A DNA stretch of 64,000 bases from Pyrinomonadaceae bacterium (GCA_021228405.1 JAJQRF010000003.1:275581-339580); one strand, 5' to 3'; counted from the first letter of the stretch, positions 17,315 through 26,758 are shown. Notes: generated from the letters alone by a model not told the origin. Program-made: numbers and translations.

Positions 17315-18925
17315 TTAATCCCTCCAAACATCTTCCCAATTTGTAAAAGAATCTGAAATATCATTAAACCCAGGGAGTTCTTGATCTATTACCGTAATAA
17401 TTTCTGCAGTTTCATTTCCTCCAGCTTTTATTCCTCGTATTGCTCTTCCAATCATTTGGCTATACAAAACCAGAGAACTAGTTGGTCGAGCAATTACTGC
17501 TGCACTTGTTTTAGGAGCATCGAATCCAGTCGTTAAAACCCCGAAATTACAAAGAATTCTAGTCTCGTCTGATACTTGCTTATACTCTTCGATAAACTTC
17601 ATTCGAGCATATGAGTCAGTTTGTGATGTAATTGAATAAGCTTTTAGTTTTCTTGCTCTTAAAACAGACGCAATAGCATCTGAATGTGCAACTGTTGTAG
17701 CAAAAATCAGAATTCTTTTGTGTATCTTTGATAATTCTTCAGTCGCGTGAATAATTTTTAGATTACGTTTTTCATCATCTGCTAATTTATTTAATACGCT
17801 ATTAGGTATTTCAAAGCCTTCTTGAATTTCTTTTATGTCTTTTTCGCTTAAATTAATTCCCCCTTCATGCATGAGAGACTTAAATACTGGTCTGGCTAAA
17901 TAACCTTCACTAACCAAATAATCAACAGGGGTGTCATACCCTTTTATAGCTAATGTAACTTTCTGTTTTTTAAAAAATTTAGCTAGTTCTTCATCTGCTT
18001 TAATATCATTCCAAGTTCTGCCTGGGGTAGCAGTCAATCCTAAAAGTTTTGCGTCAGTGTTATGCACAAGCAAAATTTCAAGCAACATTTGGTAGGTTTC
18101 GGCAATCGCTGAATGAGCTTCATCAATAACCACTAACTTTGCTTTACTACCAAGTTTGATAATTATACTCTGTTTAGTTTTTACTGAACTATAGAGTTTT
18201 GAGAGTCCAGCCACTACAAAACCATCTTGAATTTCTTCAATATTTAGCTCTCGGTTTCCCCAAAACCTGTGCAGTTTAATCTCACGATCACCTAAATTTT
18301 GCCATGCTCTCTCAAATTCAGTTGCCGCTTGTTCACATAGTTCTTCACTTTGAGCTAACCAAATAACTATTGTTGGCTCATTTGATCGGAAATGGTTAGC
18401 AATAATATTCATAGCGGTTCGAGTTTTTCCTGAACCCGTTGGCATATGTAAAATAGTTCTGTAAGGTTTTTTTATTAGTTTTCGATAGACCTCATTAGCC
18501 GCAATACGCTGATGTGAAAATAATGAATAATTACAAAACACTGTATCTAAAGCTATTTTTTGTTCTATTTCTTCTGTTAGTGGAATACTTAACTCAAAAA
18601 AATCAAATAAGGCTTTCTCTTTTACTGATCCTTTTTGAATTGAGAGATTTTTTAACTTTTCATAAACATTTCCCTCAGCCTTAATCTTTAAAATATTAGC
18701 AAGTGTCCTAGCTTCTTTCAGCTTTAATAAGTCAAAAAGAGATGCTCGGTATTTTTTTGTTCGTAAAAGTGTTGGAGGTTTTTTAAGTTCCAATAATATT
18801 TTTTGTAAATTAGAAGGTGTCGCCAGCTTTGCATCAAGAAGTGTCAGTAGCTTAAGTACTGTAGGATTAAGCAAACTTTGCAATATCTCGTCGTCTGCTC
18901 GGGATATTAAGTCTTTAATTTGCAT
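17315..18925 (-). CDS. SF2 DEAD/DEAH helicase
   Basis: A 536-residue superfamily 2 helicase. Walker A is MPTGSGKTRT at 161-170, motif II is DEAH at 268-271, motif III is TATPGR, and the second RecA lobe ends in QMIGRAIRG with the arginine finger, preceded by LTTGFDAP. The type resembles type III restriction/UvrB-like translocases. An N-terminal extension of about 130 helical residues precedes the Q-motif region (SHQRIAANEV). It is followed without a gap by the GHKL ATPase. The 260-base AT-rich gap upstream, towards the DndC-like gene, may hold a separate promoter. DNA translocation is expected; the substrate is unknown. Confidence 0.85.
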   Translation of the reverse strand: MQIKDLISRADDEILQSLLNPTVLKLLTLLDAKLATPSNLQKILLELKKPPTLLRTKKYRASLFDLLKLKEARTLANILKIKAEGNVYEKLKNLSIQKGSVKEKALFDFFELSIPLTEEIEQKIALDTVFCNYSLFSHQRIAANEVYRKLIKKPYRTILHMPTGSGKTRTAMNIIANHFRSNEPTIVIWLAQSEELCEQAATEFERAWQNLGDREIKLHRFWGNRELNIEEIQDGFVVAGLSKLYSSVKTKQSIIIKLGSKAKLVVIDEAHSAIAETYQMLLEILLVHNTDAKLLGLTATPGRTWNDIKADEELAKFFKKQKVTLAIKGYDTPVDYLVSEGYLARPVFKSLMHEGGINLSEKDIKEIQEGFEIPNSVLNKLADDEKRNLKIIHATEELSKIHKRILIFATTVAHSDAIASVLRARKLKAYSITSQTDSYARMKFIEEYKQVSDETRILCNFGVLTTGFDAPKTSAAVIARPTSSLVLYSQMIGRAIRGIKAGGNETAEIITVIDQELPGFNDISDSFTNWEDVWRD

Positions 18926-19185
18926 ATATTATATAAAGATTACTTTATAAAATAAGGACTTCTAAAATCCTATCATTTATGAATTTTCTCAATATTTATA
19001 TAAGACATTAGATTTGTCTTTAAGTGCATTTTCAGATCATTATTGCGTTGATTATATAAAGGTTTTGTTAATTTATCGTATAGATAAACCATTGCTAAAA
19101 CTACTTATAGTGAAATTATAAAAGTAGTGCAAATTGTATTAACTCCATAAACCATTGTAAACCGAATATGCAAATTTATATGAGT

Positions 19186-20058
19186 TTAAATATGGCAAAT
19201 ATTACATGCTGTATCATCATTTTCCGCATCCAAAACTTCTGCTAAAACCTCTACTAGAGGACGATTTGGCTTTGCTCTTTTTTCCCGACTCATGGCTTTT
19301 TCATGATTCGCTTTTATTTCAGCAATTCGGCTTGGATGAGCAAGGTCTTCCAAGCTTTCACCCTCTGTCCAAGTAAATTTACTTCCAGTTTCATCACCTA
19401 GTTTCTCAAACGATTTAGCTTTCTCATACAATTCAGGGTGGTTTTCGAGTAAACCTATCCACTCAGATTTACGCTGAAAAAAACAAAAATAGCATCCTGA
19501 TCTAGTACGCCATTTATAATAATCAGGCATCCCTACACTACTTTCTTCAAGAATGCGAATAACATCATCACGATCAATACCGTCTTCCTTGAATGGATAA
19601 AGAGGAATAATATTTTCTTTTTTTGAGATATAACCATCTCTGTCTTCATCAGCGCGAATCCCAATATAACTATAAACTAAATCGCTTCCTACATATCTTT
19701 CAAAAGGTTTAATTTTTAGCTGAATTGTACACCAACGCATTCTCGGACTAGGAAGATAATTGCCATGTACTTGTAACCAGTATTGAAACCCTTCTCCATC
19801 TGCAATGGATAATCGCTCGATCTTTTTTCTTAAATAAGCTTCTAATTTATAAAGATATTCGTAAGTTTCTTTAAGTTCTTCCTTTGTATCACAAAAGACA
19901 TATTCCATATCTACATTTTGTATAGGTGTGTTAGCTATTTTTCCTAGTCGCTCCCGCCAGTATTGGCGATTACTCATATAAATAGCTAAGGCAGAGCTGT
20001 CCTTGCCGCCAGAAACACTTAAAATATGTCTTACTTTTTTAGAAACTTGATTACTCAT
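19186..20058 (-). CDS. DndC-like PAPS-reductase-family enzyme
   Basis: A 290-residue member of the PP-loop/PAPS reductase family. The pyrophosphate loop SGGKDS is at 16-21. Cysteines C110 (RWCT), C189 and C192 (GCYFC) and a terminal C285/C288 pair (CNIC) are candidates for an iron-sulfur cluster as in DndC. DndC uses ATP and sulfur delivered by a cysteine desulfurase to thiolate DNA; no desulfurase, DndD or DndE is encoded in this window. It lies 50 nt after the large ATPase and probably shares its operon. The CNIC tail at the extreme C-terminus is unusual. A phosphorothioation role is an inference; other PP-loop adenylation chemistry is possible. Confidence 0.8.
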   Translation of the reverse strand: MSNQVSKKVRHILSVSGGKDSSALAIYMSNRQYWRERLGKIANTPIQNVDMEYVFCDTKEELKETYEYLYKLEAYLRKKIERLSIADGEGFQYWLQVHGNYLPSPRMRWCTIQLKIKPFERYVGSDLVYSYIGIRADEDRDGYISKKENIIPLYPFKEDGIDRDDVIRILEESSVGMPDYYKWRTRSGCYFCFFQRKSEWIGLLENHPELYEKAKSFEKLGDETGSKFTWTEGESLEDLAHPSRIAEIKANHEKAMSREKRAKPNRPLVEVLAEVLDAENDDTACNICHI

Positions 20059-20108
20059 TTATTACCTAACAACTGATTTCGCATAAGTGATAGTATTTCC
20101 AGTATTAT

Positions 20109-23100
20109 TTACTGTGTTTTTATCTGTTGCAAAATCTTCCATGAAAGATTGGCTAACACTATTAATCTTAATTCATAATTCCCATTAAGATTAGCATCTT
20201 CAAATTCTTTTTCTAAAGCAACTTCTAATTTTTCAATTATATTTTTTTCATTTGGCTTAATCGTCAGAACTTTTTCCTGCTCTTCGTCTCCGAATTTCGT
20301 TAAACTTAATCTAATAACTTCACCTATATTTATATTTTTGGAGATTTCTTTTTGTTTCAATTCAAATGCCAAAGATTCAAAATTTACGTAACTTCTAACA
20401 ATTTCTGCCAAATTTATTTCAAAAATGGAAAAATCCTCATCATCCCATGACGCTATCCTTTTATTAACAACTAACTCACCTAAGGACTCTAGCCAACTAC
20501 GAAAATCAGCATTTGGGTCTGTGATTCTTAAAATAAAACTCTTTAACTTAGGAGAAGAAACGTAGTCTGCAATAACTTCTACTTTTTTAGCTAATTCTGC
20601 TCGTCCTTTTTCCCCTAGTTCTTTAATATTGAAGCTGCCAAAAAGCATTGCCTCTAAGTCTCTCAAAAGTTCATCATATATACGCTTTATCTCTGATAAA
20701 CTGTTTAATAATTTTTTACAGAACTCACTTACTTGCGTTTCAGAATAAGCTTGCTTTTCATTAAATTCTTTTAAGCCAAAAGCTTCTGGCAATTGCTTAA
20801 ATATCAATGTATCCGGCTCACGCGCGGAAAACAGTGCATGTCTGACTTTCTGACTTTCAAGAGATAGTCGTCTTGTATTTCGGGTAAATTCGTCCATTTC
20901 CCTTGCGAACTTAACAAGCGGGCGAATTATTGTCAAAATATCAAACTGTTTTTGTTTTGAGGTAACTTCTACAGGCAATAGTTTATTTGCAAGCTCTTCT
21001 ATTACTTGAGAACGAACTCCTTCAATTTTACACAATTGGAGTGAAAAAGTTTCTGGTGACCAATAAAGTTTTTCAAATATAGGCAAATTTAATTTAGGTA
21101 CAAACGAACCATTTTCATACAAAGCCAATTCAGAATCATAATGTAACAATACTGCTCCAAAAAGTGTTGGCAAAACACCTTGTTTTAATCCAAACGGTGG
21201 CTTCTTCAATATTTCAAAGAGTTCTGCAACGGTCAGTCTATTTCTTTCTGTTTTTTGCAAAAACTTCTCAATTTCCTTCCAAACCGATTGAATTCCTTTA
21301 TCCGCATTATAGTTAGGAGGGTAAAATCCATATCTACCATTCTCTTCACGATGAATAGTGGTTTCTTGAAGAAGCGAGAAATATATGCTCAACTGCGGAG
21401 GGTAGCCTTGAATGCCAAGTTGGTATTCGTTTGAGTTCTTAAGCATTGAATCAAACAACGACTTTCGAGCGGAATTTGCTGCCCCAGAAAGATTTCGTCT
21501 ATTAATCAACTCATTCTTTAGAATTGGCGTTTTATAAAAAACTGAATCACAAACTTTTGACAAAAACTCTTGCAAACTTTTTGTGTCCGAAATACCAGTA
21601 TTATCATTTTTCCAAAACCATTCACACTGCTCACCGGATTTCCCACTTTGTAACTGATTAAGCCATTTTTGAACAGATTTTTCGACATAACTTAGTCTAG
21701 CAGTTAGTTCATTCCGAGCTGTTCGATCGTTTTGCAATTCAGGGGTATTTTGACGAACCCAATTCCAACAATCAACAGCATAAACAGCATCATTTAAAGT
21801 TTCTAGGTCTTTTGGTAAAGCAACAATAGTCTGACTATTAGTTTTTATTTCTGCTTTTTTTATTTTATTAACAATTTCATTAAACTCTTCTTGACTATTA
21901 GTAAAAACATAAACAATTTGACCATCCGCCTCGCTAGGAATTTTGCTACAAACCTCCTCAATGTTATTTATATTTGCATAGGCTGTTTCAAAAAAACGTA
22001 AAGTCCCTGTTTGATATGAATGCCTTTTAGCCACAATTGGTTTAAGACTGAAGTTTTTTTCTAATCGCTCATTCAAAGACACACTCGGATCAATTTGCTG
22101 TGTCGCCTGCCGAAAGCGCTCATCTAAATCAATATCGCTTCCTTCCCAAATCGCAAAGGTATCATTGAAATTTCGTTTAATGATGACTGATTTTTTAATA
22201 AGATTTTGAAGAGAATTTTCAATTTCTTTTTCTTCAACTTTGTCGTCACGTAAAGCAAACTTTAGTATTTCATCAGAACTTTTGAGTTTCCCAATATCCC
22301 CTAACAAATTTAATAGACCTATCGTTTTTATTATGCGAAACTCCAATTCCGTAGAATTTATTAAGCGATTTAAGGCCGTATCAATTTCAGCCCACTTTCG
22401 CCCCTGTGACCCAGCATAAAGGGAACTACCCATTGCTGAAATCAAATAGTCGTATAATCTATCCAACTGAATGATTTCCCGATATTCTTTCGTCCATTCA
22501 GCGGTTTCTAAAAAACCTGTTAGCCCAAAATAAGTCTCATTTGAGGTTAAAAATGCAAATAATGAACGTTCATTTTGCCCAAAACGCCTAAATACTGGTC
22601 CAAGCGTGATAGCTACTGTTGGATGTAGTGGTAAACATCCTTTTAATAAGCTAACGGCTATTTCTTTCTTTAGAGATCCACAAATTCCTAATTCAAAAGC
22701 TTCTTGAGCGAGATATTCGCCATACCTTTCAAATTCTTCTACTTCAGAAGTTTTGCCAGACAATTCAAAAGCATCTTTTAATATATGCAAAACTTGTTCA
22801 TTAGGCTCTTGAAAGGGCAAGTCTTCAAAGCGTCCTTGTATTTTTCTCCATTCATCGCGTTCTCGCCGTCCAAGTTTTTCAACATACCGTTCAAATGCTT
22901 GATGAAGAATTGTAATTAAAAACAGATTTTGTTTTGAATTTTTTGTTGCCTCAGCTAATTCTTGTAAAACGAATACATCGCTTTTAGTAGGATGTAGAGC
23001 AACATATTCAAGAAGTTTTCCCAATTCATCAATTACTAACAAAACACCTGTTTTTTCATTTTTGTTAGTAATCAAAACAGAAATTTCATTCAAAATTTCT

Positions 23101-23543
23101 ATTATTTGCCTACCTGTTATCTCTTCTTCTTGTAACGAGCTAACTCTTTTGCTTAATTTTATTGATAGTTTTTTGTTATCTGAGGCTTCGATTGCTTGAA
23201 GTATACCTCGTAAAATAGCTTTTGCTAGCGGCTCCCTAGAACCACTAACTAAAATAGGAAAAAACTTCGGGCTAGAGTTTATATCTGCAAATAAAGTATC
23301 TTCATTTTCATAAAGAGTCTGCCAAAAATTGAAGTCTGCTCCCTTTATTAATTTTTTTAATAAAGATAGTTCTTTTGCTGGTTTTATTCCAAATAGCTTA
23401 GACACGAAAAGTGCAAAAGTCGATTTTCCTGATCCATAAGGACCAGTCAATGTCCAAGCTCTAGAAGGAAAAGGATCTGAGAAAGATTCAACAATTCTTT
23501 TTAAAGATTTCTGAACTGTTGTAGTTAAAACATATCCCTCCAT
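20109..23543 (-). CDS. Very large P-loop ATPase, BrxC/PglY-like in size and layout
   Basis: At least 1144 residues. Walker A is GPYGSGKST at 34-42 and Walker B is LLVIDELGK at 168-176, followed by a LITILHQAFE segment and ERDEWRKIQGRFED; the remainder is long alpha-helical sequence. Size and layout recall the BREX BrxC/PglY ATPases, and proteins of this type occur beside DUF4007 and DndC-like genes. The start is doubtful. The ATG at 23543 has no ribosome site, and coding-like sequence in the same frame (VKSRFGRSV, then LERDFYSETP) continues to about 23660, where GGAGAG at 23668-23663 precedes ATT codons at 23660 and 23657. A non-AUG start overlapping the DUF4007 stop would add about 38 residues. 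Confidence 0.8.
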   Translation of the reverse strand: MEGYVLTTTVQKSLKRIVESFSDPFPSRAWTLTGPYGSGKSTFALFVSKLFGIKPAKELSLLKKLIKGADFNFWQTLYENEDTLFADINSSPKFFPILVSGSREPLAKAILRGILQAIEASDNKKLSIKLSKRVSSLQEEEITGRQIIEILNEISVLITNKNEKTGVLLVIDELGKLLEYVALHPTKSDVFVLQELAEATKNSKQNLFLITILHQAFERYVEKLGRRERDEWRKIQGRFEDLPFQEPNEQVLHILKDAFELSGKTSEVEEFERYGEYLAQEAFELGICGSLKKEIAVSLLKGCLPLHPTVAITLGPVFRRFGQNERSLFAFLTSNETYFGLTGFLETAEWTKEYREIIQLDRLYDYLISAMGSSLYAGSQGRKWAEIDTALNRLINSTELEFRIIKTIGLLNLLGDIGKLKSSDEILKFALRDDKVEEKEIENSLQNLIKKSVIIKRNFNDTFAIWEGSDIDLDERFRQATQQIDPSVSLNERLEKNFSLKPIVAKRHSYQTGTLRFFETAYANINNIEEVCSKIPSEADGQIVYVFTNSQEEFNEIVNKIKKAEIKTNSQTIVALPKDLETLNDAVYAVDCWNWVRQNTPELQNDRTARNELTARLSYVEKSVQKWLNQLQSGKSGEQCEWFWKNDNTGISDTKSLQEFLSKVCDSVFYKTPILKNELINRRNLSGAANSARKSLFDSMLKNSNEYQLGIQGYPPQLSIYFSLLQETTIHREENGRYGFYPPNYNADKGIQSVWKEIEKFLQKTERNRLTVAELFEILKKPPFGLKQGVLPTLFGAVLLHYDSELALYENGSFVPKLNLPIFEKLYWSPETFSLQLCKIEGVRSQVIEELANKLLPVEVTSKQKQFDILTIIRPLVKFAREMDEFTRNTRRLSLESQKVRHALFSAREPDTLIFKQLPEAFGLKEFNEKQAYSETQVSEFCKKLLNSLSEIKRIYDELLRDLEAMLFGSFNIKELGEKGRAELAKKVEVIADYVSSPKLKSFILRITDPNADFRSWLESLGELVVNKRIASWDDEDFSIFEINLAEIVRSYVNFESLAFELKQKEISKNINIGEVIRLSLTKFGDEEQEKVLTIKPNEKNIIEKLEVALEKEFEDANLNGNYELRLIVLANLSWKILQQIKTQ

Positions 23544-23643
23544 CGGAGTTTCCGAATAAAAATCACGCTCTAAATTTACTGAACGACCAAATCGAGATTT
23601 GACGCGAACGATTTGAGATAGCTTGAATGATGAACTTTTAAAA

Positions 23644-24558
23644 CTACTTTTGATAATAATAACTCTCCAACCAATAAGATGAAAAAATTTCCTTTTGCTT
23701 ATAAATTTGTTTTAATCCCGCTGTTTCCCCAAATGAAAAGACTCCCTGACTTAAATCATATATATTCTCTAATCTTTGCATAATTGACTCTTCATCCAGT
23801 TTAAATACTCTTCCCGGGCTTCCCGAATCATAAACAATTTTTTCTATTGCTAATGATTTGTTGTTTTGATAATATTTCTTCCAAAACTCACTTAAGGCAA
23901 ATAAAAAGATTTCTTTTTGCAGAGAGGTTTTTTCTCCTCGCTGAAATTGGAATAGTTTTCCATCTTCAAAATCAGCTACCTCTTCAATAATGCTTATTTC
24001 GGTTAAAGGACAATCAAATGAATCATCAAAAACTGTATTTTTAGATAATTTAGAGTGAACATAAGTTCTGACGCAACAATCTATATCACGTGATAAAGTG
24101 TTTTCAGAAGGTGGTTTTGATCCTCTTTGTTCAAGCCATTTTGTAATTTCATCAGCTATTTGCTTTTTAGTAAATTCAATCGAGTTGAATACATTAAACA
24201 GCCAATACCAAGTTGTACATTGCTCAACATTTGAAGTTATTAACCAGTGTAATAGCCACAATGTAGCAGGATCTTCTAAAAAAGGATCTGATCCGTTTTC
24301 CGTTAATAATAATTTGCCTAAAGGAGTTACCGCATAACCTGATTTAGTACTTGGTACTCCAATTTCTGACTGTATTAAGTTAGTTACAATACACCAGTGT
24401 CTTATTGAATTGACCATATTCTTGCCAACCCCAAGTTCAATCATCGCTCGTTGGGACGAGAATACGTGTGGATTTAAGGCAATGGCATTGACTCCTTTTG
24501 TCAGCCAACCGTAACGAAAGCTAAATGTTTCGTGACCTGAAAAACTTGCAATTTGCAT
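23644..24558 (-). CDS. DUF4007 protein
   Basis: A 304-residue protein whose N-terminus carries the DUF4007 signature: FSGHETFSFRYGWL at residues 5-18, then RAMIELGVGKNMVNSIRHW near 38-56. The family occurs next to PAPS-reductase-like (DndC-like) genes and large ATPases; its biochemical role is unknown to me, and the conserved His/Arg-rich start suggests nucleic-acid contact. It is the first gene of the minus-strand defence-like operon and overlaps the frame of the large ATPase. A 7-bp-arm inverted repeat (AGATATT/AATATCT) at 24597-24617, 39 nt upstream of the ATG, may be an operator. Confidence 0.85.
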   Translation of the reverse strand: MQIASFSGHETFSFRYGWLTKGVNAIALNPHVFSSQRAMIELGVGKNMVNSIRHWCIVTNLIQSEIGVPSTKSGYAVTPLGKLLLTENGSDPFLEDPATLWLLHWLITSNVEQCTTWYWLFNVFNSIEFTKKQIADEITKWLEQRGSKPPSENTLSRDIDCCVRTYVHSKLSKNTVFDDSFDCPLTEISIIEEVADFEDGKLFQFQRGEKTSLQKEIFLFALSEFWKKYYQNNKSLAIEKIVYDSGSPGRVFKLDEESIMQRLENIYDLSQGVFSFGETAGLKQIYKQKEIFSSYWLESYYYQK

Positions 24559-24864
24559 AAATCTTCCTAAATCAAGGATTAACGCGAGTTAAAACGAGAT
24601 ATTTTCGGGGAATATCTAACCTAGAAAGTGAAAATAAATGAGAATTTTATCATATGTAATAATAAATGATAAGTAACCATCAAATAAAAATCAGTCCAAA
24701 ATATAGCGATTCTTGAGTAGATAGAATTTAAAGGTAAAAACACTACTGCAACCGAGAGAGTCTCATATTGAGCAATGAGGTCTTTCCGCTTTGACTTCTT
24801 ACTCTAAATGACTGATTCTTGCTTCATCTTCATTAATATATTATGTATTACACAGCTTTTTCTT
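24559..24864. other. AT-rich upstream region of the defence-like operon
   Basis: About 300 bases without a gene between DUF4007 and the terminator of the mobile-element operon. It must contain the promoter for the minus-strand DUF4007 unit. The inverted repeat at 24597-24617 is the only structure I see. No direct repeat matching the tRNA-Asp 3' end was found here. Confidence 0.5.
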
Positions 24865-24903
24865 AAAAAAGACACACTGGTATCTATTAAAGATCAGTGT
24901 GTC
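24865..24903 (-). terminator. Intrinsic terminator
   Basis: GACACACTG and CAGTGTGTC form perfect 9-bp arms, and on the minus strand the stem is followed by TTTTTT. It lies 14 nt beyond the stop of the 39-residue gene and closes the long minus-strand operon of the mobile element. Confidence 0.7.
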
Positions 24904-24916
24904 AAAATAGCTAAGA

Positions 24917-25036
24917 TTAGCTAAAAGAATGATTAATATTTGATCGTCTGCCGATTAACCAACGTCTGAAACGCGCCAACGCTTCAATGACCGTGGCAAC
25001 AAACGGCGGTATTCCAATCGGTATTATCGTCTCCAT
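24917..25036 (-). CDS. 39-residue hydrophobic/basic peptide
   Basis: A small gene with a perfect ribosome site, AAGGAGGA, 4 nt before its ATG, overlapping the end of nothing and starting 10 nt after the DUF932-like stop. The peptide has a hydrophobic first half (PIGIPPFVATVIEAL) and a strongly basic second half (RFRRWLIGRR), so it could be membrane-associated or amphipathic. It is last in the operon before the terminator. No family is recognised. The strong ribosome site and tight spacing are the main reasons for calling it. Confidence 0.55.
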   Translation of the reverse strand: METIIPIGIPPFVATVIEALARFRRWLIGRRSNINHSFS

Positions 25037-25046
25037 AACGTCCTCC

Positions 25047-26141
25047 TTAAAACGGCGAGATATGCGATGCAAGAAACTTGCCGAGCCTCGCCGCCGCTTC
25101 AAATTGCTGCACGGGTTTGAGCTTTTTGAAGGTGGTCGTAAACGCGTTTTCGAGCGTCCAGAGATTATTCCCCCGAAACTCCTCGAACGACGGTTTGATA
25201 AAGTATTCGCGGTGCACCGAACGAAGCAAGGAAATCGGAAATTTCTGCTCCAGAAATCCCTGATAGATCAGGCTTCGGGCGTTATCAATCGAAAGCAGCG
25301 TGACTTTCTTGCGCCCGATCTGGTCACTCACTTCCCCGATATTGCGCTGAATCCGGTCAACCGCCACCGAGAGCGCGTCCAGCAGATTGAAGTTCTTCGA
25401 GTGCTTGGCGAGCATCGGCTGGAAATCCCCGGTCAGCATTTTGTTCTCGCAGACCAGCACCCGGTAGCCTGCCACCAATCCGACCCGCATTGATTTGTCG
25501 TTGGCATTCCGCAGTCCGATCGCAAACCGCACTCCCGAATACTCAACGTCCAGTTCGACCAGCCCGAACAGTTTCATCCCGTCCGGCGAAACCGCATATT
25601 CTTCTCGCACGACCGACAGCCGGCGAAACGAAAGCGATTGCAGAATCTGGTCGACCAGTTGATGATGCGGGATCGGTTTGAACGTGTCGGTTTCCTCGGG
25701 GAGCGGAAGATGTTTTAACGCGTCACGGTTAATGAGCGTCGTCGAGTTTCCCGCAATCAGAGTTCCGACCTGCCCGTTTCCCGCCGTTGCCGCGACACCG
25801 ACAGGTGCCGCGATCTCGGGGACGCGAATCCCGCCGTTGGTGCCGCCGGTTACGGAAACGGGAATCTGTTCCAGAATCTCGTCTGATACGACGGGGTCAT
25901 CTTCGAGCCGGGCGATGATGTCCTCAAGATCGTCCGGTTCTTCGTCATCGGTGAAATCTTCATTGAAAACATAGTCATCCTCCACGTCTTCGATCCCGAC
26001 CGGATCGACTACGGGCGGTTGCTCGTGTTCGGCACGCTTGCGCGCGACCGCTTCACCGATACAATCGGGGTGATAATTGCCCCCGTTCCACGCGATCTGC
26101 ATGGTCGCTAAAATATGGTTTTTGCATAAATCACAATTCAT
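25047..26141 (-). CDS. DUF932-like phage/plasmid protein with N-terminal zinc finger
   Basis: A 364-residue protein. The N-terminus has a C-x2-C pair (CDLC) and a later H/C pair (HPDC) suggesting a zinc-binding treble-clef or LIM-like knuckle. An acidic linker (about 45-95) follows. The rest matches the DUF932 pattern: FKPIPHHQLVDQIL, then SPDGMKLFGLVEL, GLRNANDKSMR, and GYRVLVCENKML. These proteins are common on phages and plasmids, with no settled function. GGAGGA precedes the ATG. A broken relative of its last 80 residues lies at 12255-12520, on the other side of the defence-like cassette. It sits in a tight operon, 12 nt after the HNH-like gene. Confidence 0.75.
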   Translation of the reverse strand: MNCDLCKNHILATMQIAWNGGNYHPDCIGEAVARKRAEHEQPPVVDPVGIEDVEDDYVFNEDFTDDEEPDDLEDIIARLEDDPVVSDEILEQIPVSVTGGTNGGIRVPEIAAPVGVAATAGNGQVGTLIAGNSTTLINRDALKHLPLPEETDTFKPIPHHQLVDQILQSLSFRRLSVVREEYAVSPDGMKLFGLVELDVEYSGVRFAIGLRNANDKSMRVGLVAGYRVLVCENKMLTGDFQPMLAKHSKNFNLLDALSVAVDRIQRNIGEVSDQIGRKKVTLLSIDNARSLIYQGFLEQKFPISLLRSVHREYFIKPSFEEFRGNNLWTLENAFTTTFKKLKPVQQFEAAARLGKFLASHISPF

Positions 26142-26153
26142 AATGTTATCCTC

Positions 26154-26429
26154 CTATTTTTTGGTTGTTGTCTTGGTTATTGCTTTTCGTTCCATCAGGA
26201 CGACATTGCCTGACAGTCTCTTGAATTCGGCTCGTCCTTCCTCGGACAAGCTCCATTCGCGCTTAATGGTTTCAATGGCTTCCTCCGGCGTTTGTGCGCC
26301 GAAGAGGGTATGCCACGCTCGATGTTTACTGGTTCGCACCCTTGTCACATTGCCGCAAAATCTGGGATTGATCTTCAATTGGCGGCAACGGGCACGGGGC
26401 ACGATATGATGGCAATCGTATTTGCTCAT
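26154..26429 (-). CDS. Small HNH-like protein
   Basis: A 91-residue protein beginning YDCHHIVPRARCR, which matches the first HH of an HNH nuclease motif, followed by N (GNVTRV) and H (SKHRAWHTLF) in roughly the right order and spacing. The zinc-binding CxxC pairs of typical HNH enzymes are absent and the protein is short, so it could be a degenerate member. GGAGG lies 5 nt before the ATG. It is embedded in the mobile-element operon between a zinc-ribbon gene and the DUF932-like gene. Confidence 0.6.
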   Translation of the reverse strand: MSKYDCHHIVPRARCRQLKINPRFCGNVTRVRTSKHRAWHTLFGAQTPEEAIETIKREWSLSEEGRAEFKRLSGNVVLMERKAITKTTTKK

Positions 26430-26437
26430 GTTCCTCC

Positions 26438-26653
26438 TTAAATAAATCGTGCAAAGATCCGTTTCACACAGGGGTCGCAGAAACGTTCCGTTTCTCCCAC
26501 GGGAATAAAGTAGTCATGGCACTCCTCACAGGCTCGATAGCCGTGTTGTGCCGCGCATTCCAGACAGACTCCCCCGCCTGCGGGCAGTAATCTGCTCTCC
26601 GTGTAATGAATCCTTTGCTTACAGTGCTGACATTTTGAAATGTTGACATCCAT
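26438..26653 (-). CDS. Small zinc-ribbon protein
   Basis: A 71-residue protein with four cysteine pairs: CQHC, CLEC, CEEC and CDPC. This is enough for two zinc knuckles. GGAGGA lies about 11 nt upstream. Such proteins in mobile elements can be DNA-binding adaptors or transcription modifiers, but nothing here fixes the role. It is followed after 8 nt by the HNH-like gene. Confidence 0.65.
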   Translation of the reverse strand: MDVNISKCQHCKQRIHYTESRLLPAGGGVCLECAAQHGYRACEECHDYFIPVGETERFCDPCVKRIFARFI

Positions 26654-26758
26654 TCATGTTTCGATTCCTCCTCTACTTTTTTGTATTTTGTTTTGATCAG
26701 GGAGCAGTTTGATTTTTGTTTCGGAAATAAATTTTCAGCCCTTTTACTGCCTGAAAAT

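Noticed and set aside
12550-24558. Canonical Dnd, BREX or DISARM system
   Set aside because: dndA/D/E, the pglX methyltransferase, pglZ and drmB/DUF1998 genes are all missing, so none of these names fits.
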